Source of the DNA: ZC4RG17 sp036380875
Lineage (GTDB): Bacteria > Actinomycetota > Acidimicrobiia > Spongiisociales > ZC4RG35
Direction: 5' to 3'
DNA: 64,000 bases
NCBI GenBank assembly: GCA_036380875.1
Contig: DASVDX010000087.1
Span: 30,888-94,887, forward strand
Shown here: in pieces, positions 1-9,105 of the stretch
Layout of the letters: each line of letters opens with the position of its first letter
Numbering within the stretch: the first letter of the stretch is position 1
Position numbers and translations under genes: made by a program
Notes under the pieces: generated by a model
Seen by the model: the letters and a program-made list of their open reading frames with translations, nothing else
Told to the model about the DNA's origin: nothing
Databases searched by the model: none

Positions 1-2189
1 ACCAGCAACTTGAAGCCCACCGACTGCCACTCGGCGGGAAGGCGGGGGTCGAAGCTGATCTCGCCTCCGACGTCGCACATGCCGGCGAACCCGTAGACGA
101 TCGCCATCCACACGCCAGCCGCCGATGCCAGGTGGACCCCGTCGGTGGTGTTGCCGTGGAGGTCGGCGAGGTCCATGAAGAGGGCGGTGCGGAAGTAGTG
201 CATCGCCAACTCCTGCTCGCCGATGTGGGCGGCGACGATGGACTGGACGCAGGCCGACAGCGACGAGTCCCCGGTCGTCAGAGGGTCGTAGTAGTAGAAG
301 TTCCTGCGGACCAGATCGGGTGGGAACTTGTCGGGCAGGAGGAACATCGCCATGACGACGTCCGCCTGCTTGATGACCTGATAGCGATATATGACCAGCG
401 GATGGAAGTGGAGGAGAAGGGGATGGCGTTCGGGCCCGACGGCGTCGAAGTCCCACTTCTCCTTGGCGAGGAAGCTCTCGTCCTGTTTAGTGATCCCGTA
501 GCCCTCGTCGTAGCCGACGTACATCTCGGCAGCTGCCGAGCGCCATTCCTCGACCTCGGCGTCGGCGAGGCCCAGGCGGGCCTCCAGTTCGTTCCAGCGG
601 TCGGGCTGCTCGACGCGCATCCGCTGGACGCACTCGACCGCGTACTCGAGGTTCATCTGCGCCATCAGGTTCGTGTAGGCGTTGTCGTCGACGAGGGCGG
701 TGTACTCGTCGGGCCCGGTCACCCCGTAGATGTGGAAGGCGCCGTCGCGGTGGAACCCGAGATCTGCCCACATGCGGGCGGTCTCGACGAGGATCTCGAC
801 GCCGATGTCCCACAACAGCTGCTCGTCGCCCGTCACCTGGACGTATTTGCGGAGGGCGTAGGCGATGGCGGCGTTGATGTGGTACTGGGCGGTCCCGGCT
901 GCCCAGTAGGCGCTCGCTTCCTCGCCGTTGATCGTCCGCCACGGGAACAGCGCTCCGCGGAGGGAGAGCTCGCGGGCCCGCTGACGCGCCTTGTCCAGCA
1001 TGGAATAGCGGTACCGCAGGAGTTGGGCGGCGAGGTGCGGGTTGGTGTAGACCAGGAACGGCAGCACGAAGATCTCGGCGTCCCAGAAGTGGTGGCCGTC
1101 GTAGGCCTGCCCCGACACGCCTTTCGCCGGCACGCCGGTGCCCTCGATGTGGGCGGTCGCCTGGTGCAGCTGGAAGAGGACCCAGCGCACCGCCTGCTGG
1201 ACTGACGGGTCGGCGCCGATCTGGACATCCGCCCTCTCCCAGAACGCTTCCCAAGCCGCATGTTGGGCCGCCACGACGGCGTCGAACCCGGATGCGGCGA
1301 CCATGGCCACTTTGTCCTCGGCGCTGTCGATGCTGCGCTCCTCACCGGTCTCGAAGACGGTGAAGACGTCGATGGTCGCCTCCTCGCCGGCCTCCAGTGT
1401 CATCGTGAAGGTGGCATTGGGTCGATCGGGATGCTCGTGGAGCGTCACCTCGTGCGGGCGGTCCAACCGATGGGTCATCGATACGCCCAGGGGAAGCCGG
1501 GACTGGACCGTCTCATAACCGACCGAAACCGTCTCGGGGCCGAGACGGATCCCGGTCGGCTCGAGCACGCGACGGCCGAAGTTCTTCGCTCGGCGGGGGT
1601 CGTATTCGATCGGTGCCGGCTCCAGGTAGTCGGTGTCCTGGCGGTTGATCAGTTCGGACACGACGACGACCGTGGCAGGGGAGTCGACCTTCACCCGCAG
1701 ACGGCACACGAGGAGGTCGGGATGGGTGATCGACACCATCCGGATCGCCTCCACGTCGACACCCACCCCTCCCCGGGTCTGCCAGTGGTAGCGGTGGGTG
1801 AGCAGGCCGGTGCGGAAATCGAGCCGCCGCTCCCAGTTGGTGATGTCGGCGTCGTCGAAGTCGATGGTCTCGGCGTTCACCGCCAGACGGAGCGGCGTCG
1901 GGTCGGGGGCATAGACGATGGTCTGGCCGGCGGTGGCGAATCCATAGGCCGCTTCCGGATACTGGATGGGCCAGGACTCGTAGAAGCCGTTGATGAGCAC
2001 ACCCGGCTGATGGCTCGGAGTGCCCGGATGCAACGACCCTCTCACCCCGATCCTGCCGTTGCCCAGAGCGAACACCGTCTCGAGCAGCGGGATGAGGTCG
2101 GGCGTGTAGGCCGTCTCGACCAGCGCCCACGGGTCGATCGGGTAGACGTCGTGAGGAAGCTCGGGAACGATCTCCTTGCGCCATCTCAT
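1..2189 (-). CDS. Glycoside hydrolase family 65 phosphorylase (kojibiose/maltose/trehalose phosphorylase type), 3' end cut by window
   Basis: About 729 codons are visible and the C-terminus runs off the left edge. GH65 enzymes phosphorolyse alpha-linked disaccharides (maltose, trehalose, kojibiose, nigerose) to beta-glucose 1-phosphate plus a sugar. The general-acid motif TGPDEY is present (Glu about residue 495), preceded by the GH65 (alpha/alpha)6-barrel segments such as GHHFWDAEIF and RGALFPWRT. The ATG start overlaps the stop of the upstream beta-phosphoglucomutase as ATGA, which fixes the start and shows translational coupling. The pairing implies disaccharide to beta-G1P to G6P in the cytoplasm. 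Which disaccharide is used cannot be told from sequence alone. Confidence 0.93.
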   Translation of the reverse strand, partial: MRWRKEIVPELPHDVYPIDPWALVETAYTPDLIPLLETVFALGNGRIGVRGSLHPGTPSHQPGVLINGFYESWPIQYPEAAYGFATAGQTIVYAPDPTPLRLAVNAETIDFDDADITNWERRLDFRTGLLTHRYHWQTRGGVGVDVEAIRMVSITHPDLLVCRLRVKVDSPATVVVVSELINRQDTDYLEPAPIEYDPRRAKNFGRRVLEPTGIRLGPETVSVGYETVQSRLPLGVSMTHRLDRPHEVTLHEHPDRPNATFTMTLEAGEEATIDVFTVFETGEERSIDSAEDKVAMVAASGFDAVVAAQHAAWEAFWERADVQIGADPSVQQAVRWVLFQLHQATAHIEGTGVPAKGVSGQAYDGHHFWDAEIFVLPFLVYTNPHLAAQLLRYRYSMLDKARQRARELSLRGALFPWRTINGEEASAYWAAGTAQYHINAAIAYALRKYVQVTGDEQLLWDIGVEILVETARMWADLGFHRDGAFHIYGVTGPDEYTALVDDNAYTNLMAQMNLEYAVECVQRMRVEQPDRWNELEARLGLADAEVEEWRSAAAEMYVGYDEGYGITKQDESFLAKEKWDFDAVGPERHPLLLHFHPLVIYRYQVIKQADVVMAMFLLPDKFPPDLVRRNFYYYDPLTTGDSSLSACVQSIVAAHIGEQELAMHYFRTALFMDLADLHGNTTDGVHLASAAGVWMAIVYGFAGMCDVGGEISFDPRLPAEWQSVGFKLL

Positions 2190-2914
2190 GGGACGAGCTC
2201 TCCCAGGTCGGAAACGACCGCATCGGCACCAGCCCGCCGCAGCGCCTCGGGGTCGCCGTGGCGGTCCACACCGACCACCGCCCCGAAGTAGCCATTGACC
2301 CCCGCTTCGACCCCGGCGACCGCATCCTCGACGACCACGCACTTCTCCGGCTTCACCCCCATGCGCCGGGCGGCCTCCAAGAAGGCGTCGGGGGCGGGCT
2401 TTCCGGCGAGGCCCTCCTCGGTCGCCACGATCCCGTCGACTAGGACCTCGAAACGGTCCCGGACGCCTGCTGACTCGAGTACGGGACCAGCGTTCTTCGA
2501 CGACGAGACCACCGCGCAACGGATTCCCAGTTTCTCGAGGTGGTCGAGCAGGGCGCGAGACCCGGGGAACACCTCCGCGCCCCCCTCGGCGAGGATCGTG
2601 TTGAACAATTCGTTCTTTTGGTTCCCGATCGCACAGACCGTGCCCAAGCCCGGCGGGTCGCTCGGGTCCCCCCACGGCAACTCGATGCCGCGGGAGGCGA
2701 GGAAAGCAGCCACCCCGTCGTACCGGGGGCGGCCGTCGACATAGGTCCGATAGTCGGCGTCGACGTCGAACGGCTTCTCGTCGGGTCCGCGCAGTTGAGC
2801 CAGCGCGGCATCGAAGGTGCGCTTCCAGGCGGCAGCGTGGATGGCGGCGGTCGACGTCAGGACCCCGTCGAGGTCGAACAGCACCGCCTCGTATTTGGAC
2901 CAGTCGAACGACAT
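2186..2914 (-). CDS. pgmB: Beta-phosphoglucomutase family HAD hydrolase
   Basis: 242 aa, usual length for the family. HAD motif I is FDLDGVL (nucleophile Asp14, acid/base Asp16), motif II the VVSSSKN region, motif III the Lys of GLAGKPAPDAF and motif IV VVVEDAVAGVEAG. The enzyme interconverts beta-glucose 1-phosphate and glucose 6-phosphate. It is the upstream partner of the GH65 phosphorylase, with a 4-nt ATGA overlap, and the couple is the standard route for phosphorolytic disaccharide use. A GGAGG Shine-Dalgarno stands about 9 nt before the ATG. A phosphatase of the same subfamily is possible, but the GH65 context argues for the mutase. Confidence 0.9.
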   Translation of the reverse strand: MSFDWSKYEAVLFDLDGVLTSTAAIHAAAWKRTFDAALAQLRGPDEKPFDVDADYRTYVDGRPRYDGVAAFLASRGIELPWGDPSDPPGLGTVCAIGNQKNELFNTILAEGGAEVFPGSRALLDHLEKLGIRCAVVSSSKNAGPVLESAGVRDRFEVLVDGIVATEEGLAGKPAPDAFLEAARRMGVKPEKCVVVEDAVAGVEAGVNGYFGAVVGVDRHGDPEALRRAGADAVVSDLGELVP

Positions 2915-3241
2915 CGCGTGTCGCCTCCGCAGTGGATGGTCGGGCCGGTGGCCAGGCTCGAGTTACCGGGTGTGCCACCCAGGCCGGCGAGGACGGGAAC
3001 GGTACACGTCCTCTCACCCCGCCGAACGCGTCCCTCGGCGTGATGTGCCGGAAGATGGAGGGTGAGGGTGGAGATCATGAGAGGGTTTCCCCGCGTCGGG
3101 AGCATCGTGCCACGGCGCAGTTCCGATTCGAAGGACCCACGCCACCCGCGCCCCACCCACCACCCGTTTGACGCCACGCCACCCGCGCCCCACCCACCAC
3201 CCTTTTAGATCGGTGTTACCGGGCTTGCGATACCGTTCCCA
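2915..3241. other. Intergenic region between divergent pgmB and the response regulator
   Basis: 327 bases between divergent genes with no convincing small gene. It must hold the promoter of the pgmB-GH65 operon and that of the two-component operon (TACCGT -10 candidate at 3231-3236). Its right third carries two copies of a C-rich 27-mer, described separately. Confidence 0.6.
3139..3202 (-). repeat. Tandem C-rich 27-bp repeat, G-quadruplex-capable on the minus strand
   Basis: Two identical 27-bp copies lie at 3139-3165 and 3176-3202, 10 bp apart. Read on the minus strand each copy has four G-runs (GGG, GGG, GGGG, GGG) with loops of 4, 1 and 3 nt, a textbook intramolecular G-quadruplex pattern. 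The second copy ends about 40 bp before the start of the two-component operon, so the element could influence that promoter. Only two copies exist, so it is not a CRISPR-type array. Confidence 0.75.
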
Positions 3242-3922
3242 GTGATGAGGTTGCTGCTGGTCGAGGACGAAGCCGAGCTCGCTTCGGCGATCGCCCGCGG
3301 GTTGCGCCGGGAGGGCCACGCCGTCGACGTGGCCGCCACCGTCGCCGAGTCGGAGCTCAAGCTCGCCTCGACCGAATACGACCTGCTGTTGCTCGACTGG
3401 AACCTCCCCGACGGCGCCGGGGTGGACATCTGCCGGCGCGTCGCTTCCGGTGAGATGGAGTTGTTCGGCAGCGAGCGGCCCCGGGTCTTGATGCTCACCG
3501 CCCGCGATGAGATCGACGACCGGGTTCTCGGCCTCGATTCGGGGGCCGACGACTACCTGGTCAAGCCGTTCGCTTTCGCCGAGTTGGCCGCTCGGGTTCG
3601 GGCGTTGCTGCGCCGGGACGATCCGGGGTCACCGATCCTCCGCGTCGGTTCGCTCGAACTCGACCCGTCCCGGTTCGAAGCCCGACAGGACGGCAAACCC
3701 CTCGATCTCACCGCCAAGGAGTTCTCACTCCTGCACTACTTCATGGCCCGTCCCGGCGTGGTCCTGTCCCAGGAGACTCTGCTCGAGCACGTATGGGACG
3801 AGATGGTCGACCCGTTCACGAACGTGGTGCGAGTCACGATCTCCAACCTGCGCCGCAAGCTCGTCGATCCGACGGTGATCGAGACGATCCCCGGGCGCGG
3901 CTACCGCCTGGTGGAGTCATGA
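3242..3922 (+). CDS. OmpR/PhoB-family response regulator
   Basis: 226 aa: receiver domain at about residues 1-118 with acidic pair VEDE, phospho-acceptor Asp in LLLLDWNLPDG (about 52) and conserved Lys in YLVKPF (about 108), followed by a winged-helix DNA-binding domain (residues about 130-225, ending in the typical GRGYRLVES). GTG at 3242 and ATG at 3245 are both possible starts; a -10 element TACCGT at 3231-3236 ends 8 nt before the ATG, which favours a leaderless message from 3245. The stop overlaps the kinase ATG. With the following kinase and HtrA protease it resembles mycobacterial MprAB-PepD (envelope stress), by layout only. Confidence 0.93.
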   Translation: MMRLLLVEDEAELASAIARGLRREGHAVDVAATVAESELKLASTEYDLLLLDWNLPDGAGVDICRRVASGEMELFGSERPRVLMLTARDEIDDRVLGLDSGADDYLVKPFAFAELAARVRALLRRDDPGSPILRVGSLELDPSRFEARQDGKPLDLTAKEFSLLHYFMARPGVVLSQETLLEHVWDEMVDPFTNVVRVTISNLRRKLVDPTVIETIPGRGYRLVES

Positions 3923-5055
3923 GCAAGCTGTCGTCATTCGTCCGCTCGATCCGATTCCGCCTGTCGGTCCTGTACTCGTCGGTCGTCTTCGGCCTGGGAG
4001 CGGCTGTACTCGGCATCACCTACTACTTCGTCCGCCGAGGCCTGCGGCGCCTGCCTCTCGTCTTCGACAGCCGTCTGGCGATCGTCAACGGGCGCCCCAT
4101 AGAGATCCTCGACATCGACCTCGACACGGCCGAACTGGTGGAACAAGCCATAACGCAACGCGCCCTGTCGATACTCTCCGACTACCTCTGGATCGGCCTC
4201 GTGGCGCTGTTCCTCCTGTCGCTCGTCGTGGGCTGGATCATCGCCGGCCGCGCCCTGCGACCGGTCGACGCCATCACGGCTGTCGCCCGGGAAATCCAGG
4301 CGTCCGACCTGTCACGTCGGATCGGGTACCAGGGACCCGACGACGAACTGGGTCGGCTCGCCGCCACGTTCGACCAGATGCTGGAGCGCCTCGACGCCGC
4401 TTTTCGGGCCCAGCGCCGTTTCCTGGCCGACACATCACATGACCTGCGCACCCCGCTCGCCGTCATCCGCTCCAACGTCGACGTGCTGATGGACGACCCG
4501 GATGCCACTGTGGGGGACTGGAAGGAGACGGCCGCCATCATCCAGCGGAACGCCGAGCGGATGGGCTCGATGATCGACGACCTCCTCGCCACTGCGCGCC
4601 TCGAGGCGCGTGCAGCCGCTCGGGTGAAGGTCGATCTGGCCGAGCTCGTTTCCGAGGCGGCGACCGAGTTCCGGCCGCGCGGCGCAGAACATGGAGTCGA
4701 GGTGGAGGCCAACCCCACGCCAGCCGAGATCGAGGGCGTGCCCGAGACGCTCCGCCGGGCGATCAACAATCTCACCGACAACGCCCTCAAGGCATCGCCC
4801 GCCGGCTCGAAAGTCGTTCTCGCCTCGGGCACGAACCGCGATGGATGGGCATGGGTGGCGGTGGCCGACGAAGGCAAGGGGATCGACCCCACCCTCGTCG
4901 AGAAGGGCTCCAAACGCGGCCTGGGCCTGACGATCGTTCGCCAGATCGTCGAATCCCATGGGGGGCGGCTCGCTGCTCATCGTGGGGTCGAAGGCGGGTC
5001 CACACTGGTCATGTGGTTGCCGCTCGTCGGCGCTGACGGTCCTCGTCGCATCTGA
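3919..5055 (+). CDS. Membrane sensor histidine kinase
   Basis: 378 aa. ATG overlaps the regulator stop (ATGA). Order: TM1 about 15-37, a short extracytoplasmic loop of about 50 residues, TM2 about 89-110, HAMP about 111-163, HisKA with His174 in DTSHDLRTPL, then HATPase_c with N-box INNLTDNAL (Asn about 287), G1 DEGKGID and G2 GLGLTIV. It should sense an envelope signal, autophosphorylate on His174 and pass phosphate to the preceding regulator. The sensor loop is too short for a recognisable ligand domain. Confidence 0.93.
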   Translation: MSKLSSFVRSIRFRLSVLYSSVVFGLGAAVLGITYYFVRRGLRRLPLVFDSRLAIVNGRPIEILDIDLDTAELVEQAITQRALSILSDYLWIGLVALFLLSLVVGWIIAGRALRPVDAITAVAREIQASDLSRRIGYQGPDDELGRLAATFDQMLERLDAAFRAQRRFLADTSHDLRTPLAVIRSNVDVLMDDPDATVGDWKETAAIIQRNAERMGSMIDDLLATARLEARAAARVKVDLAELVSEAATEFRPRGAEHGVEVEANPTPAEIEGVPETLRRAINNLTDNALKASPAGSKVVLASGTNRDGWAWVAVADEGKGIDPTLVEKGSKRGLGLTIVRQIVESHGGRLAAHRGVEGGSTLVMWLPLVGADGPRRI

Positions 5056-5159
5056 CTGCACACGTGGGACGGATGGCTCTACCGACACGTGTTGCCTGAG
5101 ACGATGTTCTTTACGAGTGGTTTAGACATCCATTCGTACGGTCGCCACAGGAGGTATGC

Positions 5160-6257
5160 ATGTTCCCCGATACCGATACGCGACCCTTGACTCCGCCCGA
5201 GGATCCCGAGCCACCGCGCTCCAAGCGACCGTGGGCCACCGTGCTCACCTACCTGGCCGCACTCGTGATCGGTGTGGGCATCGGCTTTCTCGTCTTCACG
5301 TCGCCCTCCACTCCTGTGGACACCGATGCGGCTGACCCCGATGCCGCAACCGCCACCACTGCGGCAGATGTGGACGAGCCGCTCGACGAGGCGCTGGCGA
5401 CGGAGGAGCCTGTGGCGGCGGTCGCCGAGTCGTTGCTTCCGTCGGTCGTCCGCATCGACACGGTCCGGGGAGGGGGGAGCGGCGTCATCTACGACTCCGA
5501 CGGCCTCATCCTCACCGCTGCCCACGTGGTCGCCGGCACCGAAACCGTCCAGGTCCGTTTGAGCGACGGTACGCAGTACGAGGGCCGAGTCCTGGGAGGC
5601 GACCTCGACGCCGACGTAGCCGTGGTTCAGGTGGACGCCACCGGTCTCCCTGCCGCTCCGCTCGCTCTCGACAAGGAAGTCAAGGTCGGCCAGCTGGCGG
5701 TGGCGATCGGCAGCCCGTTCGGGTTGGACCAGACGGTGACCGCCGGCGTGGTCTCGGCCGTCAACCAGACCGTCGTCGGACGGGGCACGTTCCAGTCGCT
5801 CATCCAGACCGACGCCCCGATCAACCCCGGCAACTCCGGAGGGGCACTGGCCAATCGCGACGGCGAGGTGATCGGGATCAACGTGTCGATCTACTCCACA
5901 ACCGGCGGAAACATCGGCGTGGGCTTTGCCGTGCCGATCGACGTCGCCTACGACCTCGCCCAAGACATCGTCGCCGGAGAACCGATCGAGCGGGCGATCC
6001 TCGGTATCCAGGCGACCACCGCCGAAGGTCAGCGGCCCGGCGCCCTCGTTATCTCCGTCGAGCCGGGCTCGGGTGCGGACGAGGCGGGCATCGAACGAGG
6101 GGATGTCATCACTGCCATCGACGGCGTCAGGGTCACCAACATCGGCGACCTCGTCGCCCAGGTCGGATCCCACCGTCCCGGAGAGACCGTTCAGGTCGAC
6201 CTGATCCGCGACGGCGAGCCGATGCAACTCGAAGTGACGCTCAGCGCAGCCGACTGA
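5160..6257 (+). CDS. HtrA/DegP-type membrane-anchored serine protease with PDZ domain
   Basis: 365 aa. Cytoplasmic Pro-rich N-terminus, one TM segment about 27-47, an acidic Ala/Thr-rich linker, a trypsin-like domain with the triad His122 (LTAAHVV), Asp152 (DADVAVVQV) and Ser226 (GNSGGAL), then one PDZ domain about 275-362. It should degrade or chaperone misfolded proteins outside the membrane. AGGAGG stands just before the ATG. It lies 104 bp behind the kinase in the same direction, the MprAB-PepD arrangement, so regulation by that pair is likely though not shown. Confidence 0.92.
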   Translation: MFPDTDTRPLTPPEDPEPPRSKRPWATVLTYLAALVIGVGIGFLVFTSPSTPVDTDAADPDAATATTAADVDEPLDEALATEEPVAAVAESLLPSVVRIDTVRGGGSGVIYDSDGLILTAAHVVAGTETVQVRLSDGTQYEGRVLGGDLDADVAVVQVDATGLPAAPLALDKEVKVGQLAVAIGSPFGLDQTVTAGVVSAVNQTVVGRGTFQSLIQTDAPINPGNSGGALANRDGEVIGINVSIYSTTGGNIGVGFAVPIDVAYDLAQDIVAGEPIERAILGIQATTAEGQRPGALVISVEPGSGADEAGIERGDVITAIDGVRVTNIGDLVAQVGSHRPGETVQVDLIRDGEPMQLEVTLSAAD

Positions 6258-6270
6258 GCCACTCCCGGCC

Positions 6271-6303
6271 GCGGCCCGGCGTTCATCCAGGACGCCGGGC
6301 CGC
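6271..6303. terminator. Bidirectional hairpin terminator between convergent genes
   Basis: Perfect 12-bp stem (6271-6282 with 6292-6303), 9-nt loop. It sits between the htrA stop (6257) and the minus-strand kinase gene; the TGA of the latter (6283-6285) falls in the loop. No U-tract, as is usual in high-GC genomes. Confidence 0.7.
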
Positions 6304-7335
6304 CGCCAGTTCGATGAGCCGCGCCGCTCCGTCGCCCATGGAGGCGAACCTCTCGTCGGACGTCTGGCCCCGCAGGTAGCGGATGTAGATCTGCTGGAGG
6401 ATCACCCCCAGCTTCCAGGTGCCGAACACGATGTACCAGTCGATGTCGGTGAGATCGACGCCGGAGGTTTCGGCGTACACCGCCACCGCCTCCTCCCTCC
6501 GCATCCACCCCGGCACGGTGACCGGCATCAGCGAATGGGTCCGGTCGTCGATCTCGTCGGGGTGGTGCCACGACCCGAACAGAGTGCCCAGGTCGGTGAG
6601 CGGGTCGCCTCGGGTCGCCATGTCCCAGTCGTAGACGGCCACGCACACCGACGGATCGTCAGGGGACACTGCCATGTTGTCGAGACGCCAGTCGTTGTGG
6701 AGGAGGGTGGCGGGAGGAGACGTCGGCATCGTCTCTCTGAGCCAGCGGCCGACCTCCTCGGCGAGGGGGTTGTCCTCGTGTCGGGCCCGCTCCCAGCGAT
6801 CCAGCCACCCGTTGACTTGGCGTTCGAGATAGCCCTCGGGCCGTCCCAGGTCGTCGAGACCGCAGGCGGCCGGGTCGACGGCGTGGAACTCGGCCAGCGT
6901 CGTCATCACCACCCGGGAAAGGGCGGAGTTGGCGTCGACGTCGGCACCTCCGCCGAAGATCTCCGGGACGGTTTCGCGGACGACGACCCCGTCCTTGCGT
7001 TCCATGACGAAGAAGGGGGCGCCGATCACCGTCTCGTCGTCGCAGTAGAGGAGGGCGTGCGGAGCCTTGTCGAACGCCTTCCACAGACGGGACAGCACCC
7101 GATACTCCCGTCCCATGTCGTGGGCCCCCGGGGCCACCGGGCCCAATGGCGGCCGTCGGAGCACGTACTGGTGTCCTGACGCGAAGTCGAGCAGATAGGT
7201 CAGGTTCGCCCGTCCGCCGCCGAACTGTCTCACCACCAGGTCGGAATTTGCACCCTCCAGACGATCCCTGAGATAGGCATGGAGGCTCTCCTCGTCGAAC
7301 CTCTCTTCGGGGCGGACCTCGATGACGTCGGACAT
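6283..7335 (-). CDS. Phosphotransferase family protein (APH/ACAD10-like kinase)
   Basis: 350 aa of the aminoglycoside phosphotransferase/choline kinase-like fold. N-lobe with QFGGGRANLTYLL and YVLRRPP; catalytic loop LLHNDWRLDNM and metal-binding YDWDMATRGDP are both intact. Relatives in actinobacteria are often tied to acyl-CoA metabolism (the ACAD10-type kinase domain) rather than antibiotic resistance, so the substrate is left open. Convergent with htrA; the operon seems to be this gene alone. Confidence 0.8.
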   Translation of the reverse strand: MSDVIEVRPEERFDEESLHAYLRDRLEGANSDLVVRQFGGGRANLTYLLDFASGHQYVLRRPPLGPVAPGAHDMGREYRVLSRLWKAFDKAPHALLYCDDETVIGAPFFVMERKDGVVVRETVPEIFGGGADVDANSALSRVVMTTLAEFHAVDPAACGLDDLGRPEGYLERQVNGWLDRWERARHEDNPLAEEVGRWLRETMPTSPPATLLHNDWRLDNMAVSPDDPSVCVAVYDWDMATRGDPLTDLGTLFGSWHHPDEIDDRTHSLMPVTVPGWMRREEAVAVYAETSGVDLTDIDWYIVFGTWKLGVILQQIYIRYLRGQTSDERFASMGDGAARLIELAAARRPG

Positions 7336-7451
7336 GGGACGAGAAAGCTAGTCGGGCCAGCGACGCCGGGTCCGGTTGGCCGGGTGGGGGCTTCGTCTGT
7401 TGGATCCGGGCTCGAGTTAGTCTCTCGATTTCCGTTCCCAGGAGGTCCACC

Positions 7452-9101
7452 ATCACCCCCTTCGAGCTCTCTGAAGCGCTGTTCGACGAACTCCTCGAGC
7501 TGAGCCCGATGCTGGCCACGAGCCTCGGCATCCCCGGTGCGGACGATCGATGGGACGACCTCTCACCCGACGGCGCCACCGCTGTCTACGAGGTCGCCCG
7601 CCGGTACCGGTCCGCCGCCCGGGAGCATTTCGAGCACCCGGACGACGATCAGCGCCACGCCGCCCGAGTCGTGGCCGGCTACCTCGAGGTGGCGGTGGGC
7701 CAGTACGAGAGCGGCGACTACCTGCGCGACGTGAGCCACATGTATTGCGGCTTCACTCGCGTCCGGGACATCTTCGACATCATGCCCCGGGAGACCGCCG
7801 AGCAGTGGGGGAACATCGCCTCTCGACTCGAGAAGATCGGCGAGCCCTTCCAGGGCTGGTGCCGTCTCCTTGCGGCGGGGGTCGAGACCGGGCAGGTCTC
7901 CTCTCGGCGCCAGGTGCTGTCGGTGATCGAGCAGGCGCGCCACCTCGCCGGCGACCAGTCGATGTTCCTGGGCCTGGTCGCCGACGCCGAGCGGCGAGGT
8001 CTCGCCGACGACCGTCTCCGCCATGCCGCCGAGATCGCCCGTCAGGAGGCGGCCCGGCTGGCGGATTGGCTCGAGCAGGAGTACCTGCGTCACGCTGACC
8101 CCGAGGACGGCGTGGGGGAGGAGCGATACCTCCGATCGGCGGAGGAGTTCCTGGGGATGACCATCGACCCCGCCGAGGTCTACGAGTGGGGGTGGGAAGA
8201 GATGGCCCGGCTTCGGTCACAGATGGCCGAGGTAGCCAGGGAAGTCGACCCGGACCTCTCCGTCGACGAGGTCATCGAGTTGCTCGAGACCGACCCCGCC
8301 CGTTCGGTGCCCAAAGAGGAGTTCACCGACTTCGTTCAGCAGCGCCTCGATGACGCCGTTGCTGCGCTCGACGGAAGCCATTTCGACCTGGCGGACCCCA
8401 TCAAGCGGGTCACGGTCAACCTGGCGCCTCCCGGCGGGGCACTCGGGGCCTGGTATGTGCAGCCGTCCGAGGACTGGCAGCGCCCGGGTTCGGTGTGGTA
8501 CGCCCTGGGCGACCGGGATCGCATCCCCACGTGGCAGGAAGTGGCTACCGCCTACCACGAGGGGTTTCCCGGCCACCATCTACAAGTCGGCGTCTCGATG
8601 TGGCAGGAGGATCGCCTGTCGAAGGTCCACCGTCTCATCATCTGGTACCCCGGATACGGCGAAGGGTGGGCGCTCTACGCCGAGCGTCTCATGGACGAAC
8701 TCGGCTATTTCGAAAAGCCCGAGTACCGGCTGGGCATGCTCGCCTCTCACCTCTTCCGCGCGGCGCGGGTCGTGGTCGACATCGGCTCCCATCTCGGATA
8801 CCGCATTCCCGATAGTGCGCCCCTCCACGCCGGCGAGATCTGGAACTACGACATCGCCGTCGACTACATGGACAAGATCGGCCTGCAACCCCGCGACATG
8901 GCCGAGAGCGAGGTCAAGCGCTACCTCGGCTGGCCGGGCCAAGCGATCTCCTACAAGGTCGGCGAACGCGAGATCCTCGACATCCGCTCCCGTCTCCAGG
9001 CCGATCCCTCGTTCGACCTCAAGGACTTCCATCGCCGCGTCCTCGAAGGCGGCGAGGTCCGCCTCGACTATCTCCGCGAGCGGCTGCTCGGGGATCGCTG
9101 A
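7452..9101 (+). CDS. DUF885 family metallohydrolase, apparent ATC start
   Basis: DUF885 proteins are zinc-dependent, often lipoprotein or secreted, hydrolases of unclear substrate; the metal motif here is AYHEGFPGHH near residue 360. The first ATG (7509) would remove the N-terminal helix that family members keep (FDELLELSPMLATSLG, where the family has similar LDP-LAT-LG text). In frame, 57 nt upstream, ATC at 7452 stands 6 nt behind a perfect AGGAGG (7440-7445), and no ATG, GTG or TTG is in frame between. The ATC start gives 549 aa. Either a rare ATC start is used or one base (G to C) differs from the true sequence. A TAGTCT element at about 7418-7423 could be the -10. Confidence 0.85.
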   Translation: MTPFELSEALFDELLELSPMLATSLGIPGADDRWDDLSPDGATAVYEVARRYRSAAREHFEHPDDDQRHAARVVAGYLEVAVGQYESGDYLRDVSHMYCGFTRVRDIFDIMPRETAEQWGNIASRLEKIGEPFQGWCRLLAAGVETGQVSSRRQVLSVIEQARHLAGDQSMFLGLVADAERRGLADDRLRHAAEIARQEAARLADWLEQEYLRHADPEDGVGEERYLRSAEEFLGMTIDPAEVYEWGWEEMARLRSQMAEVAREVDPDLSVDEVIELLETDPARSVPKEEFTDFVQQRLDDAVAALDGSHFDLADPIKRVTVNLAPPGGALGAWYVQPSEDWQRPGSVWYALGDRDRIPTWQEVATAYHEGFPGHHLQVGVSMWQEDRLSKVHRLIIWYPGYGEGWALYAERLMDELGYFEKPEYRLGMLASHLFRAARVVVDIGSHLGYRIPDSAPLHAGEIWNYDIAVDYMDKIGLQPRDMAESEVKRYLGWPGQAISYKVGEREILDIRSRLQADPSFDLKDFHRRVLEGGEVRLDYLRERLLGDR

Positions 9102-9105
9102 CGTG

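Noticed and set aside
3139..3202. The C-rich repeats as a CRISPR array
   Set aside because: Only two copies with a 10-bp gap and no cas genes.
5061..5092. CACGTG and ACACGTGT palindromes upstream of htrA as an operator
   Set aside because: Six- and eight-bp palindromes are expected by chance at this base composition, and their centres have no meaningful spacing.
6283..7335. APH-like protein as an aminoglycoside resistance gene
   Set aside because: The fold is shared by many metabolic kinases, and nothing nearby is linked to resistance.
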